From NCBI RefSeq assembly GCF_019793435.1, contig NZ_JAILYH010000021.1, positions 1 to 64,000 of the forward strand: a DNA stretch of 64,000 nt, read 5' to 3'. Shown here piece after piece: positions 1 through 8,634 of this stretch (position 1 is the first letter of the stretch; every line of letters starts with the position of its first letter). A program made the position numbers and the translations under genes. Under the pieces are notes generated by a model. The model had not been told where the DNA came from, searched no databases, and saw only the letters and a list, made by a program, of their open reading frames with translations. The stretch is from Rhizobium redzepovicii (GTDB lineage Bacteria > Pseudomonadota > Alphaproteobacteria > Rhizobiales > Rhizobiaceae).

Positions 1-1
1 C

Positions 2-127
2 TCGGGCATCGAGGTCCGGCGACGGGAAATGGTTTCGCACGAAGAACAGCTCGGTTGGGATCAGCCAATCGGAGAGCGACGCAAACGGAAACTCGATATT
101 CTCAGGGGATTTCTGTCGAACTATTAG
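2..127 (+). CDS. possible C-terminal fragment of an unidentified CDS, cut by the window edge
   Basis: The second forward frame is open from the first base to a TAG. It reads as a plausible charged protein end, with an acidic/basic helix-like stretch finishing in LDILRGFLSNY. The start lies outside the window. The family is not recognised. The only support is the protein-like composition of about 41 residues, and other frames are also open here, so this is a weak call. Confidence 0.3.
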   Translation, partial: SGIEVRRREMVSHEEQLGWDQPIGERRKRKLDILRGFLSNY

Positions 128-568
128 ACTGGGTTGCTCTGGTGTCGGCATCGTCCTCGTCTCCCCCTTCCAAGAGCATAACGTTGGCACTCGGTCGCGC
201 GAATTCCGCTTCGATCACACCGCCCCTCGCAGTGCGTCTGTCGCGTTCCGTCTTCGGCCGCATTCTAGCACATACCGCACGTTCCTCGGATCGACCTCGA
301 ACGGCAGCGACGGACACCCCCGCTCTTAATTCCTAGATGTCGAAGCCGAGACGCCGAGCCATTTCGGCCGGTGGAGTCATCGGCCACCGCAACGTAAAAT
401 TTAAGCGCGGCAAGTTGCATTTTTCACGACGCGCCAAGCAAATTGCCACACTCGGAAGCCCCCTCCGGGAACGCTCCACGTACCAGCACCAACAGGTGTC
501 ACCCGGCACTGCCGGGTGACAGATCGTCCTGACGACGTTGGATGAAGGCCGCGGTCCGGTCGATGTCG
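128..568. other. no convincing gene
   Basis: Short open frames exist on both strands, but none has a ribosome binding site, a recognisable motif or rhizobial-looking codon use. The stretch ends at the stop of the alpha/beta hydrolase gene. It could be decayed DNA; nothing specific can be assigned. Confidence 0.5.
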
Positions 569-1387
569 TCAAGACCTGACGAACGAGAGCAGGTCGGGGT
601 TGAGGACATCTGCATGTGTGGTCAGCATGCCATGGGGGTAGCCCGGATAGGTCTTCAGCGACCCGTTCTTGAGCAGGTCGACCGCACGCGGCACGGAACT
701 TGCGAAGGGGACGACTTGATCGGCCTCGCCATGCATCACCAGCACCGGCACGGTGATCTTCTTGAGGTCTTCGGTATAATCTTCGAGCCAAGAGGCGACA
801 GTCGCATAGTGAGCGAGAGCACCGCCGGCCATGCCCTGGCGCCACCAGTTCGCAATGATCGCCTCCGAAGGCTCGGCCCCGTCGAGGTTGTAACCGTAGA
901 ACGGGTTCTCAGGGACGAACCGGAAGAACTGCGACCGGTTGCCCAGCACGCCCGCGCGGATCGCTTCGAACCACTCCGGCGGCTGGCCGGACGGGTTTTC
1001 CTCGCTCCGGTACATGTTCGGCGTCAGGGAAGCGACCAGTACCGCCTTCGCGACGCGCTCCGGGTGGCGGGCGACATAGCGAGCCACCTCACCGCCACCT
1101 GTGGAGTGGCCGATGTGGATCGCGTCGCGCAGGTTGAGGTGCGCGGTCAGGGCCGCGAGGTCGGCAACCCAGTGGTCCATGTCGTTGCCGGTGCCGGGCT
1201 GGTCGGACCGGCCGTGGCCTCGCCGGTCGTGGGCGATCACCCGGTAGCCGTGGCCAAGAAAGAAGGTCATCTGGGCGTCCCAGTCATCCGCCGACAGCGG
1301 CCAGCCGTGGCTGAAAACGATCGGCTGGCCTGAGCCCCAGTCCTTGTAGAAGATTTTTACGCCGTCCGTTGTAGTAATTGTAGGCAT
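569..1387 (-). CDS. alpha/beta-fold hydrolase, non-heme chloroperoxidase type
   Basis: The product is a 272-residue alpha/beta hydrolase. The nucleophile elbow GHSTGGG places the catalytic serine at about residue 95, the acid is in HGEAD (about Asp223) and the histidine is in YPHGM (about His252). The oxyanion motif HGWP lies near residue 28. The sequence resembles the cofactor-free haloperoxidase/esterase group (COG0596), whose members are mostly cytoplasmic esterases or perhydrolases. The natural substrate cannot be read from sequence. It is transcribed away from a LysR-type regulator across about 180 bp, the usual layout for a regulator and its target, so control by that neighbour is likely. 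There is no signal peptide. Confidence 0.88.
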   Translation of the reverse strand: MPTITTTDGVKIFYKDWGSGQPIVFSHGWPLSADDWDAQMTFFLGHGYRVIAHDRRGHGRSDQPGTGNDMDHWVADLAALTAHLNLRDAIHIGHSTGGGEVARYVARHPERVAKAVLVASLTPNMYRSEENPSGQPPEWFEAIRAGVLGNRSQFFRFVPENPFYGYNLDGAEPSEAIIANWWRQGMAGGALAHYATVASWLEDYTEDLKKITVPVLVMHGEADQVVPFASSVPRAVDLLKNGSLKTYPGYPHGMLTTHADVLNPDLLSFVRS

Positions 1388-1565
1388 CGTGTCGCTCCAT
1401 CTGCCCTGTTAAACATTCGTTTTTCGATACAGCTGATTGCGAAATACCTCCGGTGAGGCGTATTCGATCATATCTCAAAACTGCGACGTTGACTAAATCC
1501 CCTCTTTATCAAGGACAAATACCTTGTACGTTCGAGCTATGCCTTAGATGTATAGCGAGGACCGG
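1388..1565. promoter_or_regulatory. divergent intergenic region with candidate LysR box
   Basis: This region lies between the hydrolase and the LysR gene. At 1444-1463 it contains an imperfect inverted repeat, with half sites ATACCTC and GAGGCGTAT around a CGGT centre. Its size and symmetry suit a LysR T-N11-A type operator. Assignment to the neighbouring regulator rests on position only. Confidence 0.35.
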
Positions 1566-2489
1566 ATGGAACTCAGGCATTTGCGCTATTTTGTTGCTGT
1601 TGCGGAAGAGGGAAGCTTGCTGACCGCAGCCGAGCGGCGGCTACACACTTCCCAGCCCTCACTCAGCAGGCAAATTCGCGATCTGGAAACCGAAATCGGT
1701 GTAAAACTGCTGGAACGGCAGCCGCGCGGCGTGGCGCTCACCGCCGCCGGTAAAGTGTTTCTTGATCACGCGCGGCTGGCTTTGTTGCAAGTCGAGGCGG
1801 CTGCGGAAGGGGCCCGGCGGGCAGAACGGCCGGAAAAGCAGTCGTTCACTATCGGTTTTCTCGCAGGACAGGAGGTCGTGTGGCTACCCCATGCATTGCG
1901 CATTATTCGTGAGGAAGCGCCGGAGGTTGAAATCATACTGTCCAGTCAGTCTTCCCCGGACCTTGCTCTGGCACTGATGCGAGGCAAGCTGGACGTCGCT
2001 TTCCTTCGCCCCGAGACGCAGAGTGTTGGTGTGTCCTTCAAGTTTTTAGCCAAGGAGCCACTGATCGCCGTACTGCCGGCGGACCATCGCTTGACGTCGC
2101 GCAAAAAGATCCGGCCGCAGGATCTTGCCCGCGAAACTTACGTCAGTTCGGCTAGAATTTCTCCCGTATTGCAATCCGTGATCCAGGATTACGCGGCGGA
2201 AATCGGGATCACACTCAAGGCAGAGTACGAAGGTGACGGCCTGCCATCAGCAATGTCGCTCGTCGTGTCTACGGGTGGAATAACGCTTATTCCGCTTTAT
2301 GCGCAAAATATGCTGACGCCAAATGTCGTTGCCAGAGCACTTGAGGGTGTGCCTCCGACAATTGATCTCACCTTGGGATACAACGATTCAAATTCCTCAC
2401 CTTTGCTCCGCCGATTTTTGGCTCGTTCTGATGAACTAGTCGCCAACGTGCAAAATCAGAGCATCATCCGCTATGCTGAAATTCCATAG
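1566..2489 (+). CDS. LysR-family transcriptional regulator
   Basis: The product is a 307-residue LTTR. An N-terminal winged helix-turn-helix begins MELRHLRYFVAVAEEGS, with the recognition helix around HTSQPSLSRQIRDLE. The rest is a periplasmic-binding-protein-like effector domain from about residue 90. The family's canonical MELRHLRYF start is chosen, preceded by AGCGAGGA about six bases upstream. An ATG 18 bases earlier is possible but has no better Shine-Dalgarno. The protein probably controls the divergent hydrolase gene and its own expression in response to a small molecule. Codon use looks somewhat less GC-rich than in the core genes further right, which hints at an accessory origin. Confidence 0.9.
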   Translation: MELRHLRYFVAVAEEGSLLTAAERRLHTSQPSLSRQIRDLETEIGVKLLERQPRGVALTAAGKVFLDHARLALLQVEAAAEGARRAERPEKQSFTIGFLAGQEVVWLPHALRIIREEAPEVEIILSSQSSPDLALALMRGKLDVAFLRPETQSVGVSFKFLAKEPLIAVLPADHRLTSRKKIRPQDLARETYVSSARISPVLQSVIQDYAAEIGITLKAEYEGDGLPSAMSLVVSTGGITLIPLYAQNMLTPNVVARALEGVPPTIDLTLGYNDSNSSPLLRRFLARSDELVANVQNQSIIRYAEIP

Positions 2490-3047
2490 TAGAGATCAAG
2501 CTCATGCGATTTCTGCTTGTTGGCGTGCTCCCGAATTTTGTTCAGCATTCTCGAATTTCGGGTATCGACCCATCTCGACTTTTCCAATCGAGGAGCGCGA
2601 GGCAAAAGTGGACGGCAGGCTTCACCACTATCAGAGGTCGACACAATTCAAAGGCTGTGACAGCAGTTTTGTGGGCAGGAGCTAATTGTTTGCAAACAGT
2701 GCGCGCAGTAGCGACAACACGCCTGCCCCATTCGCATCGCTTTAGCCCGCGGTCGGTGGCGGTGTGGGGTCAAAGACGCGCTGGTGAGTAACTCAAGGCC
2801 ATCACACCGCCCGCCTCGCACCCTCCATTGCGGCCGTCAAGTAGATCGAACTTTGGTCCTGGAAGTGCCGCCCTGCAGCGCTAGCAATGCCAGTCTTGAG
2901 CCGTTGCCAAGACGGCGAACAGTCATGCAACTTTCTCCTCTTGGTCGCGCAGAAGTTCCAAATTCACCATCTGCGAGGTATCATTCGGAGGCACATTGGG
3001 CGGGATATTAAATTCGCACGCCTAAGCGAGAATACAGGAGTCGGCCG
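2490..3047. other. 558-bp stretch without a convincing gene
   Basis: Forward frames of 70-95 codons overlap each other here but lack ribosome binding sites and recognisable motifs. The composition is more AT-rich and mixed than in flanking core DNA. No terminal inverted repeats or transposase remnants could be identified. The last bases contain CAGGAG, which serves the next gene. Confidence 0.45.
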
Positions 3048-3737
3048 ATGACGCGCATTCGCAGGACGTCCGACATGGGCGCGACCTCTCGCCCGAGAAC
3101 CACTGGCCTGCGGCAATTCCTCGACCTTGAGCAGCAGCGCGATTGGATAGCGGGCAAGATCGACTTGCCGGACACGGGCGACCGATTAGAGTCCCTGGAA
3201 CAGCGCTTCAAATATGTCGCTCGATTTGAGAAACTGCTTAGCCGCCCGCAAGCAGGGGAAGTCCTGGAGATTCTCAAGCTATACGGTCCAAACTGCATTC
3301 CGATCCTGCGCAAGACCGAGCGCTACTACTGGTCGGTTTCCTGTCTGCCGTCGACCTCGGACAAGCCGCTCGTACGCGTCAATGCGAGCTGGATGGAGCT
3401 TTTTGCGCTCTATGCCCAAGACGAAGATATCCGCTCCCGATTCATCGTGCATCTTTCGGATTTCACCACAGATCGTTCAGCCACGCCGAGCCGAGTCGAC
3501 GAACCCTTTCTCGAGCAAAGCGTCGCGATGCCAGAGCACATCAGCTATTTCTTCCCGCGTGGTGCGGACATTTTCGGCATCAATGTGCGTGGCTCTGTCT
3601 CGATCCGCAAATTCCTCACTAACCGCCGCGTGTTGCGTGCCATTCGGACGTTCAACTTGACGCATATGAACCGGGGGCGGAACGCCTACCAGGCGAGCCA
3701 CTGCTACAGCGTGGCGGATTACATGCAGGCAGATTGA
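3048..3737 (+). CDS. conserved hypothetical protein, possibly PAS-like
   Basis: The product is 229 residues with no signal peptide or membrane segment. The ATG has AGGAG seven bases upstream, which supports the start. The middle third (LEILKLYGPNCIPILRKTE, then a tyrosine/tryptophan-rich stretch) has the size and pattern of a small sensory fold of the PAS type, but no diagnostic motif is visible. The C-terminal part is basic and ends in a tyrosine-rich segment. The gene stands alone between unassigned regions. The function is unknown and the PAS suggestion is weak. Confidence 0.6.
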   Translation: MTRIRRTSDMGATSRPRTTGLRQFLDLEQQRDWIAGKIDLPDTGDRLESLEQRFKYVARFEKLLSRPQAGEVLEILKLYGPNCIPILRKTERYYWSVSCLPSTSDKPLVRVNASWMELFALYAQDEDIRSRFIVHLSDFTTDRSATPSRVDEPFLEQSVAMPEHISYFFPRGADIFGINVRGSVSIRKFLTNRRVLRAIRTFNLTHMNRGRNAYQASHCYSVADYMQAD

Positions 3738-3962
3738 GGGGTTCTTCAGGAAGCGCCATCCTGGCTAACTCCCCGTCGCGTCCCCATTTCGCGAGGTCGA
3801 AAAGACAACGGAGGCGTACTTGAACTCTGGAACACGACGGCTTCAGGAAGCGGGCGCCCCGCAATTCCAAGTTAGTGACCGGACGTCTTCGCTTCCATAT
3901 TGACCTCAACCACACTTGAGGAATTACAAACTCCCGAAGACATCTGATTCAGGGGAAAATGG

Positions 3963-4283
3963 ATGAGCGGAGCTTTCTTTCGTGTCGACAAATTCGTCGT
4001 GCCGGCTGCGGCACGCGAGGAATTTCTCGTCAAGGTGATGATGACCCACAAGCTGCTGGAAGCGCAAGAAGGTTTCATCGATCACAGGGTATTGGAGCAG
4101 GTCGCCGGTCCCGGCGAATTCAATTTCGTCACCATTGCCGAATGGGAAAATACCGAGGTCGTCGAACGCGCGCGGGCAACCGTCGCGGCCGCCCACAAGG
4201 CCGCCAATTTCGATCCGCAGGAGATGTTTGCGCGTCTCGGCATTCGCGCCGATATCGCCAGCTACAAGCCTGTCGCGGCTTAA
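3963..4283 (+). CDS. antibiotic biosynthesis monooxygenase (ABM) domain protein
   Basis: The product is a 106-residue single-domain protein with the ferredoxin-like ABM layout: an initial strand FFRVDKFVVP, a helix with FLVKVMMTHKLLEAQEGF, a strand FNFVTIAEW, and a second helix ending at FDPQEMFARLG. Members are small cytosolic dimers ranging from quinone or polyketide monooxygenases to haem-degrading enzymes. The substrate cannot be deduced. An ATG four bases upstream begins a different frame, so the start here is set by frame and by the preceding AGGGG. The gene converges on the MATE exporter gene with only 15 bp between them. Confidence 0.8.
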   Translation: MSGAFFRVDKFVVPAAAREEFLVKVMMTHKLLEAQEGFIDHRVLEQVAGPGEFNFVTIAEWENTEVVERARATVAAAHKAANFDPQEMFARLGIRADIASYKPVAA

Positions 4284-4298
4284 AATAACGCTGCCGGC

Positions 4299-5702
4299 TC
4301 AGGCGCCTGAAGTCGCGCCCTCCCGGCGAAGGAGAAGATAGAACCGCCAGCAGAGCATGACAGCCGCCGCCGCCAGCCCGACGAGGAAGCCGAACCAGAT
4401 GCCGATGCCGCCGAAGCCCAGCGGGAAGGCAAAGGCCCAGGCGAGGAAGAAGCCGATCGGCCAATAGGCAATCAACGCCATGATCATCGGCACCCGTGCG
4501 TCTTTCAGACCGCGCAGCAATCCGTTGGCGACCACCTGCAGCCCGTCGACCAGCTGGAAAAGCCCGGCGACGACGATCAGTGGCCCGGCATAGGCAAGCA
4601 CGGCAGGCGCCTCCGGCGAATTGACGTCGAGGAACCAGCTGCCGAGGAATTGCGGCATGGTGGCAAAGAGCACCGAGCCGACCGCCGAAATGGCGCAGGC
4701 AAGAATCAGCACCATGATCGAGGCGCGCACCAGCCCGCGGTAATCGCCCTGCCCGTGGGCGACGCCGACGCGCACCGTCGCCGCCTGGCTGAGACCGAGC
4801 GGGATCATGAAGGCGATCGAGGCCCATTGCAGGGCGATGCCGTGAGCGGCGAGTTCGATGGTGCCGATATAGCCCATCAGCAGCGAGGCCACCGTGAACA
4901 GGCTAACCTCGGCAAGCACGGTGACGCTGATCGGAAAACCGAGCCGGAGAACCTCAAGCAGCGCATGCCAATCAGGCTTCCAGAACCGCACGAAGATCTC
5001 GTAGCGCCGTGTCTCCTCCCGCTTCTGGACGAAGGCGAGAATGAACAGAAAGCCGGCCGTCTGCACGACGACAGAAACGATCGCCGCTCCTTCGAGCCCC
5101 ATTGCCGGAAAGCCGAAATGGCCGAGCACCAGGGCATAGGCGAAGATCGCGTTCAGCACCAGCGTGGCGATGGTGACATTGAGGATGATGCCCGCCTTGC
5201 CGATGGCGCTGACGAGGGCCCGCATGACGTTGAAAAGCAGCGCCGGCAGCACGCCAAACTGGCCGATCATGATGTAGCCATGGGCAAGCTTGGCCACCTC
5301 CGGCTTCTGTTGCGCGAAGAGAAGGATCTGCTCCGAATTGAAGAAGGCGGGCTGCATGATGACCCAATATGCGATCACCACCCAGAGACCCATGCGCAGC
5401 GCCCGGCGCACGGAGACGACGTCACCGCGGCCATAGGCCTGCGCCACCATCGGAATGACGGCGATGGCAAAACCGGAGCCGAAGATCAGGATCGTGAACA
5501 GGAACTGCGCCGAAAGCACCATCGCCGCCAGATGCTCGGCGCCGAGGCGGCCGACGATCATCACGTCGGTGGTGTTGATGCCGAGCTGGGCGAGCTGCGC
5601 GCCGATCAACGGAATGCCGAGCGCCAGCGTTGCACGGAAATGTGCGCCCCAACGATTATCGGTTGTCGGCGCAAGCCTGCGCGCGTCGATCGGCGTGTCC
5701 AT
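4299..5702 (-). CDS. MATE-family multidrug efflux transporter (NorM-like)
   Basis: This is a 467-residue polytopic inner-membrane protein with about twelve hydrophobic segments and the two-fold repeat of MatE domains. The first bundle starts near residue 27 (LALGIPLIGAQLAQLGINTTDVMIVGRLG) and the second near residue 245. Family members exchange Na+ or H+ for cationic drugs and metabolites. Length and N-terminal motif match the NorM type. The gene is followed on the same strand, after 145 bp upstream, by another exporter gene, so this part of the window is an efflux cluster. Substrates are not predictable. Confidence 0.92.
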   Translation of the reverse strand: MDTPIDARRLAPTTDNRWGAHFRATLALGIPLIGAQLAQLGINTTDVMIVGRLGAEHLAAMVLSAQFLFTILIFGSGFAIAVIPMVAQAYGRGDVVSVRRALRMGLWVVIAYWVIMQPAFFNSEQILLFAQQKPEVAKLAHGYIMIGQFGVLPALLFNVMRALVSAIGKAGIILNVTIATLVLNAIFAYALVLGHFGFPAMGLEGAAIVSVVVQTAGFLFILAFVQKREETRRYEIFVRFWKPDWHALLEVLRLGFPISVTVLAEVSLFTVASLLMGYIGTIELAAHGIALQWASIAFMIPLGLSQAATVRVGVAHGQGDYRGLVRASIMVLILACAISAVGSVLFATMPQFLGSWFLDVNSPEAPAVLAYAGPLIVVAGLFQLVDGLQVVANGLLRGLKDARVPMIMALIAYWPIGFFLAWAFAFPLGFGGIGIWFGFLVGLAAAAVMLCWRFYLLLRREGATSGA

Positions 5703-5847
5703 GACACCTAGTCCTGTGATTGAAATATGCGCCGCCGCACAATTTGCGGAGAAATATCATCGGGATTTAGAGGAAAGCCCCGCAAAGAACTACCCCAAAA
5801 CAGGCAGATGATGAAAAATTCATCATCGCATCACCATTTCTGATTGA

Positions 5848-7092
5848 TCAGCCCGCCGCCTCAAGCGCATCCGCCGGCTGACGGACCCGGACCCGCACGA
5901 GGAACACGCCGGCGGCCACCAGGATGAACAGGGCGGCGGTCAGGTAGGGCGCGCCGGCAAAGGTTATAGGCGCCTCTGGCCGGGTGAAATAGCTGAACAA
6001 CTGGGTGAAGATCAGTGGTCCGACGATGGTGGTGATGCTGCTGAGACTGGTGAGCGCACCTTGCAGCTCGCCCTGCGCCGAGGGCGGCACCTTGCCGGCA
6101 GCGATACTGCGCAGCGGCGGATCGGCGACGTTTTCCATGACGGTCGCAACGATCACGACATAGACCACCCAGCCCTCCCACGCGAAGGCATAGCCGGTCA
6201 GCCCCGCCGCCGAAAAACAGAGGCCGAGAAGCGCTGTCTTCCATTCGCCGAGCAGAGGCACGACGCGCGGCAATACCAATCCCATCACCAGCGCGGCGCC
6301 GATGCCGTAAATGCCGAGCGACAGGCCGATCTGTCCCTCGCTCCAACCGTAGCGATAGGTCGAGACGAAGGACCAGACCGAGGGATAGACGGCATGCGCG
6401 AGGAAAAACAGGAACATCACGAGGCTGACCCAGCCGATGCCCGGATAATGGCGCATCTGCCGCAGCGCGCCGAGCGGATTGGCGCGTTTCCACTCGAAGC
6501 GGCGGCGATTCCTAACCTCCAGCGTTTCCGGCAGCAGGAAGCAGGCGGCGATGAAATTGACGAACGAGAGTGCTGCCGCGCCGAGGAACGGCACACGCGG
6601 GCCGAATTCGCCGAGGACACCGCCGATAACGGGGCCGATCGTGAAGCCGACGCCGAAGGCGATGCCGATCAGCCCGAAATTCTTCGCCCTGTTCTCCTCG
6701 GTGCTGATATCGGCGATATAGGCCGAGCACGTGGCGAAGCTGCCGCCGCTGATGCCGGCAAGCACGCGGCCGACAAACAGCATCCAGAAGCTGGTGGCGA
6801 TGCCGCAGATGAAATTGTCGATCGCGAATGTCAGCACCGACAGCAGAAGGATCGGCCGGCGGCCGAACCGGTCGGAGAGGTTTCCGAGCAGCGGCGCGAA
6901 CAGGAATTGCATGCCGGCATAGACGAGCATCAGCCAGCCGCCATCGATCGCCGCATCGCTGACGCCGCCGCCGGTCAGTTGTTCCAGATAGGCGGGCAGC
7001 ACCGGCATGATGATGGCGATGCCGATAATGTCGAGGAAGAGAATGATGAAGACCAGGAAAAGGCCGCGACGGACGAATTTGGGGTCAAGCAT
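5848..7092 (-). CDS. MFS transporter, tetracycline-resistance (TetA/TCR) type
   Basis: This is a 414-residue major facilitator with twelve predicted membrane segments. The cytoplasmic loop between segments 2 and 3 carries the motif-A sequence GNLSDRFGRRPILLLS, and the protein opens with FLVFIILFLDIIGIAIIMPVLP, typical of the TetA/DHA1 drug-proton antiporters. The length is normal. The call is to subfamily level; many chromosomal homologues do not confer tetracycline resistance. It is transcribed alone or weakly linked to the downstream MATE gene. No TetR gene lies next to it, so regulation is not evident. Confidence 0.9.
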   Translation of the reverse strand: MLDPKFVRRGLFLVFIILFLDIIGIAIIMPVLPAYLEQLTGGGVSDAAIDGGWLMLVYAGMQFLFAPLLGNLSDRFGRRPILLLSVLTFAIDNFICGIATSFWMLFVGRVLAGISGGSFATCSAYIADISTEENRAKNFGLIGIAFGVGFTIGPVIGGVLGEFGPRVPFLGAAALSFVNFIAACFLLPETLEVRNRRRFEWKRANPLGALRQMRHYPGIGWVSLVMFLFFLAHAVYPSVWSFVSTYRYGWSEGQIGLSLGIYGIGAALVMGLVLPRVVPLLGEWKTALLGLCFSAAGLTGYAFAWEGWVVYVVIVATVMENVADPPLRSIAAGKVPPSAQGELQGALTSLSSITTIVGPLIFTQLFSYFTRPEAPITFAGAPYLTAALFILVAAGVFLVRVRVRQPADALEAAG

Positions 7093-7428
7093 GAGGCATC
7101 TCTACAGCGGTTCGTTCTGAAAAGACGATCTCGTCGCCGAGAAACTGACATAGCTCAGAAAACAAAACGAAACAATCCGTGAACATTTCAAAGTTTTTGA
7201 TAATGCAGAACGGGAAATTTATGAAATCCTTCAACCTTGGGGCGCGGCAACGTGATCATTGGCTCCCTTGCAATCGCATTGACGACGTCCAGATCATTCG
7301 GGGAATGATCGTTCATTGTGCGGCCCTGCGCACGGCCCGTTCGAGACCATCCGGATTATCGCGCAGGGGCGAAGGCTGTAAAAACGGCATCCGGCAGCGC
7401 CGCTTGTGCGCGCATTAGGGAGAAGACA
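7093..7428. other. intergenic region between the TetA-like and AKR genes
   Basis: No gene is seen. Divergent promoters for the two flanking genes must lie here. A small palindrome (AATGATCGTTCATT, 7304-7317) sits about 110 bp before the aldo/keto reductase start and could be an operator. The AGGGAGAAG just before that start is its ribosome binding site. Confidence 0.45.
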
Positions 7429-8421
7429 ATGCAGACCTATCGTTTGGGAAAGACCGGACCTAATGTTTCGGCCATCGGCCTCGGCTGCATGGGCATGTCG
7501 GGCATGTACGGCCCTGCCGACCGCGCCGAAAGTATCGCGACGATCCATGCCGCACTCGATGCCGGCGTCAATCTGCTCGACACCGGCGATTTCTACGGCA
7601 TGGGCCATAACGAGATGCTGATTGGCGAGGCGTTGAAGGGACGCAGGCGCGAGGATGCGGTCATCAGCGTCAAATTCGGCGCGCTCCGCGATCCCGCTGG
7701 CGGCTGGAGCGGCATCGACGCCCGCCCGGGCGCGGTGAAGAATTTCCTCGCTTACACGCTGCAGCGCCTCGGCGTCGACTATATCGACATCTACCGCCCG
7801 GCCCGCCTCGATCCCAACGTGCCGATCGAGGATACGGTCGGCGCCATCGCCGACGTGGTCAAAGCAGGTTATGTCAGGCATATCGGCCTGTCCGAAGTCG
7901 GCGCCGACACCATCCGCCGCGCAGCCGCTGTTGCCCCGATCGTCGACCTGCAAATCGAATATTCGCTGATCTCGCGCGGCATCGAAGAGAAGATCCTGCC
8001 GACGACGCGCGAACTCGGCATCTCGATCACCGCTTACGGCGTACTCTCGCGCGGCCTGATCAGCGGCCACTGGCAAAAGGGCCAAGCCGCCGCCGGAGAC
8101 TTCCGCACCCATAGCCCGCGCTTCCAGGCGGGCAACATCGAGCAGAACCTCGCTTTGGTGGAAAAACTGCGTGAGATCGCGGAGGCAAAGAGCGTCTCGG
8201 TCGCCCAGATCGCCATCGCCTGGGTCGCCGCCAAGGGCAAGGATATCGTCCCGATCATCGGCGCCCGCCGCCGCGACCGGCTGACCGAGGCGCTCGGCTC
8301 ACGCGCAGTGGATCTGTCGGCGGAAGATTTCGCCGCGATCGAACGGGCAGTCCCGAAGGATGCGGCTGCCGGCGGGCGTTATCCGGAGCATATGCTGCAG
8401 CATATGGATAGTGAGAGGTAG
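7429..8421 (+). CDS. aldo/keto reductase with an altered active-site histidine position
   Basis: This is a 330-residue TIM-barrel NAD(P)H oxidoreductase. The start is fixed by AGGGAGAAG and the conserved opening MQTYRLGKTGPNVSAIGLGCMG. Asp51 and Tyr56 (in LLDTGDFYG) and Lys82 (VISVKFG) match three of the four AKR catalytic residues. Where most family members have His in a YxHRxDP-like stretch, this protein reads IYRPARLDP, with Ala125 at the histidine position. The rest of the fold, including the C-terminal cofactor region with IVPIIGARRRDRL, looks intact. Activity may therefore be altered rather than lost. It is a single gene followed by a palindromic repeat. Confidence 0.9.
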   Translation: MQTYRLGKTGPNVSAIGLGCMGMSGMYGPADRAESIATIHAALDAGVNLLDTGDFYGMGHNEMLIGEALKGRRREDAVISVKFGALRDPAGGWSGIDARPGAVKNFLAYTLQRLGVDYIDIYRPARLDPNVPIEDTVGAIADVVKAGYVRHIGLSEVGADTIRRAAAVAPIVDLQIEYSLISRGIEEKILPTTRELGISITAYGVLSRGLISGHWQKGQAAAGDFRTHSPRFQAGNIEQNLALVEKLREIAEAKSVSVAQIAIAWVAAKGKDIVPIIGARRRDRLTEALGSRAVDLSAEDFAAIERAVPKDAAAGGRYPEHMLQHMDSER

Positions 8422-8463
8422 TGAAGTGGGACGAAGGACTAAAACGAGCGTCCTGCCGTGCAG

Positions 8464-8582
8464 CCCCCTCATCCGCCCTACGGCCACCTTCTCCCCGAGG
8501 GGAGAAGAAGGAATGAGATGCTGCGGCAAGTCCTCTTCTCCCCGGCGGGGAGATAGGTGGCCCGAAGGGTCGGATGAGGGGT
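8464..8582. repeat. RIME1-like palindromic mosaic repeat
   Basis: The outer arms CCCCTCATCCG (8465-8475) and CGGATGAGGGG (8571-8581) are exact reverse complements. Inside lie a perfect CTTCTCCCC-GA-GGGGAGAAG hairpin (8488-8507), a second TCTCCCC-GGC-GGGGAGA hairpin, and an inverted GGCCACCT/AGGTGGCC pair. Size (about 118 bp) and sequence style match the Rhizobium-specific intergenic mosaic elements (RIME1). It sits between convergent genes, where such elements are common. Confidence 0.8.
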
Positions 8583-8634
8583 GAATGACGAAGGAACCAA
8601 GTCCTGAGCGCAAACGAAGGACAGTCCCTTCCCC

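Noticed and set aside
7304..7317. AATGATCGTTCATT palindrome as a firm operator
   Set aside because: It is short, without an adjacent regulator gene, and not repeated; kept only as a remark.
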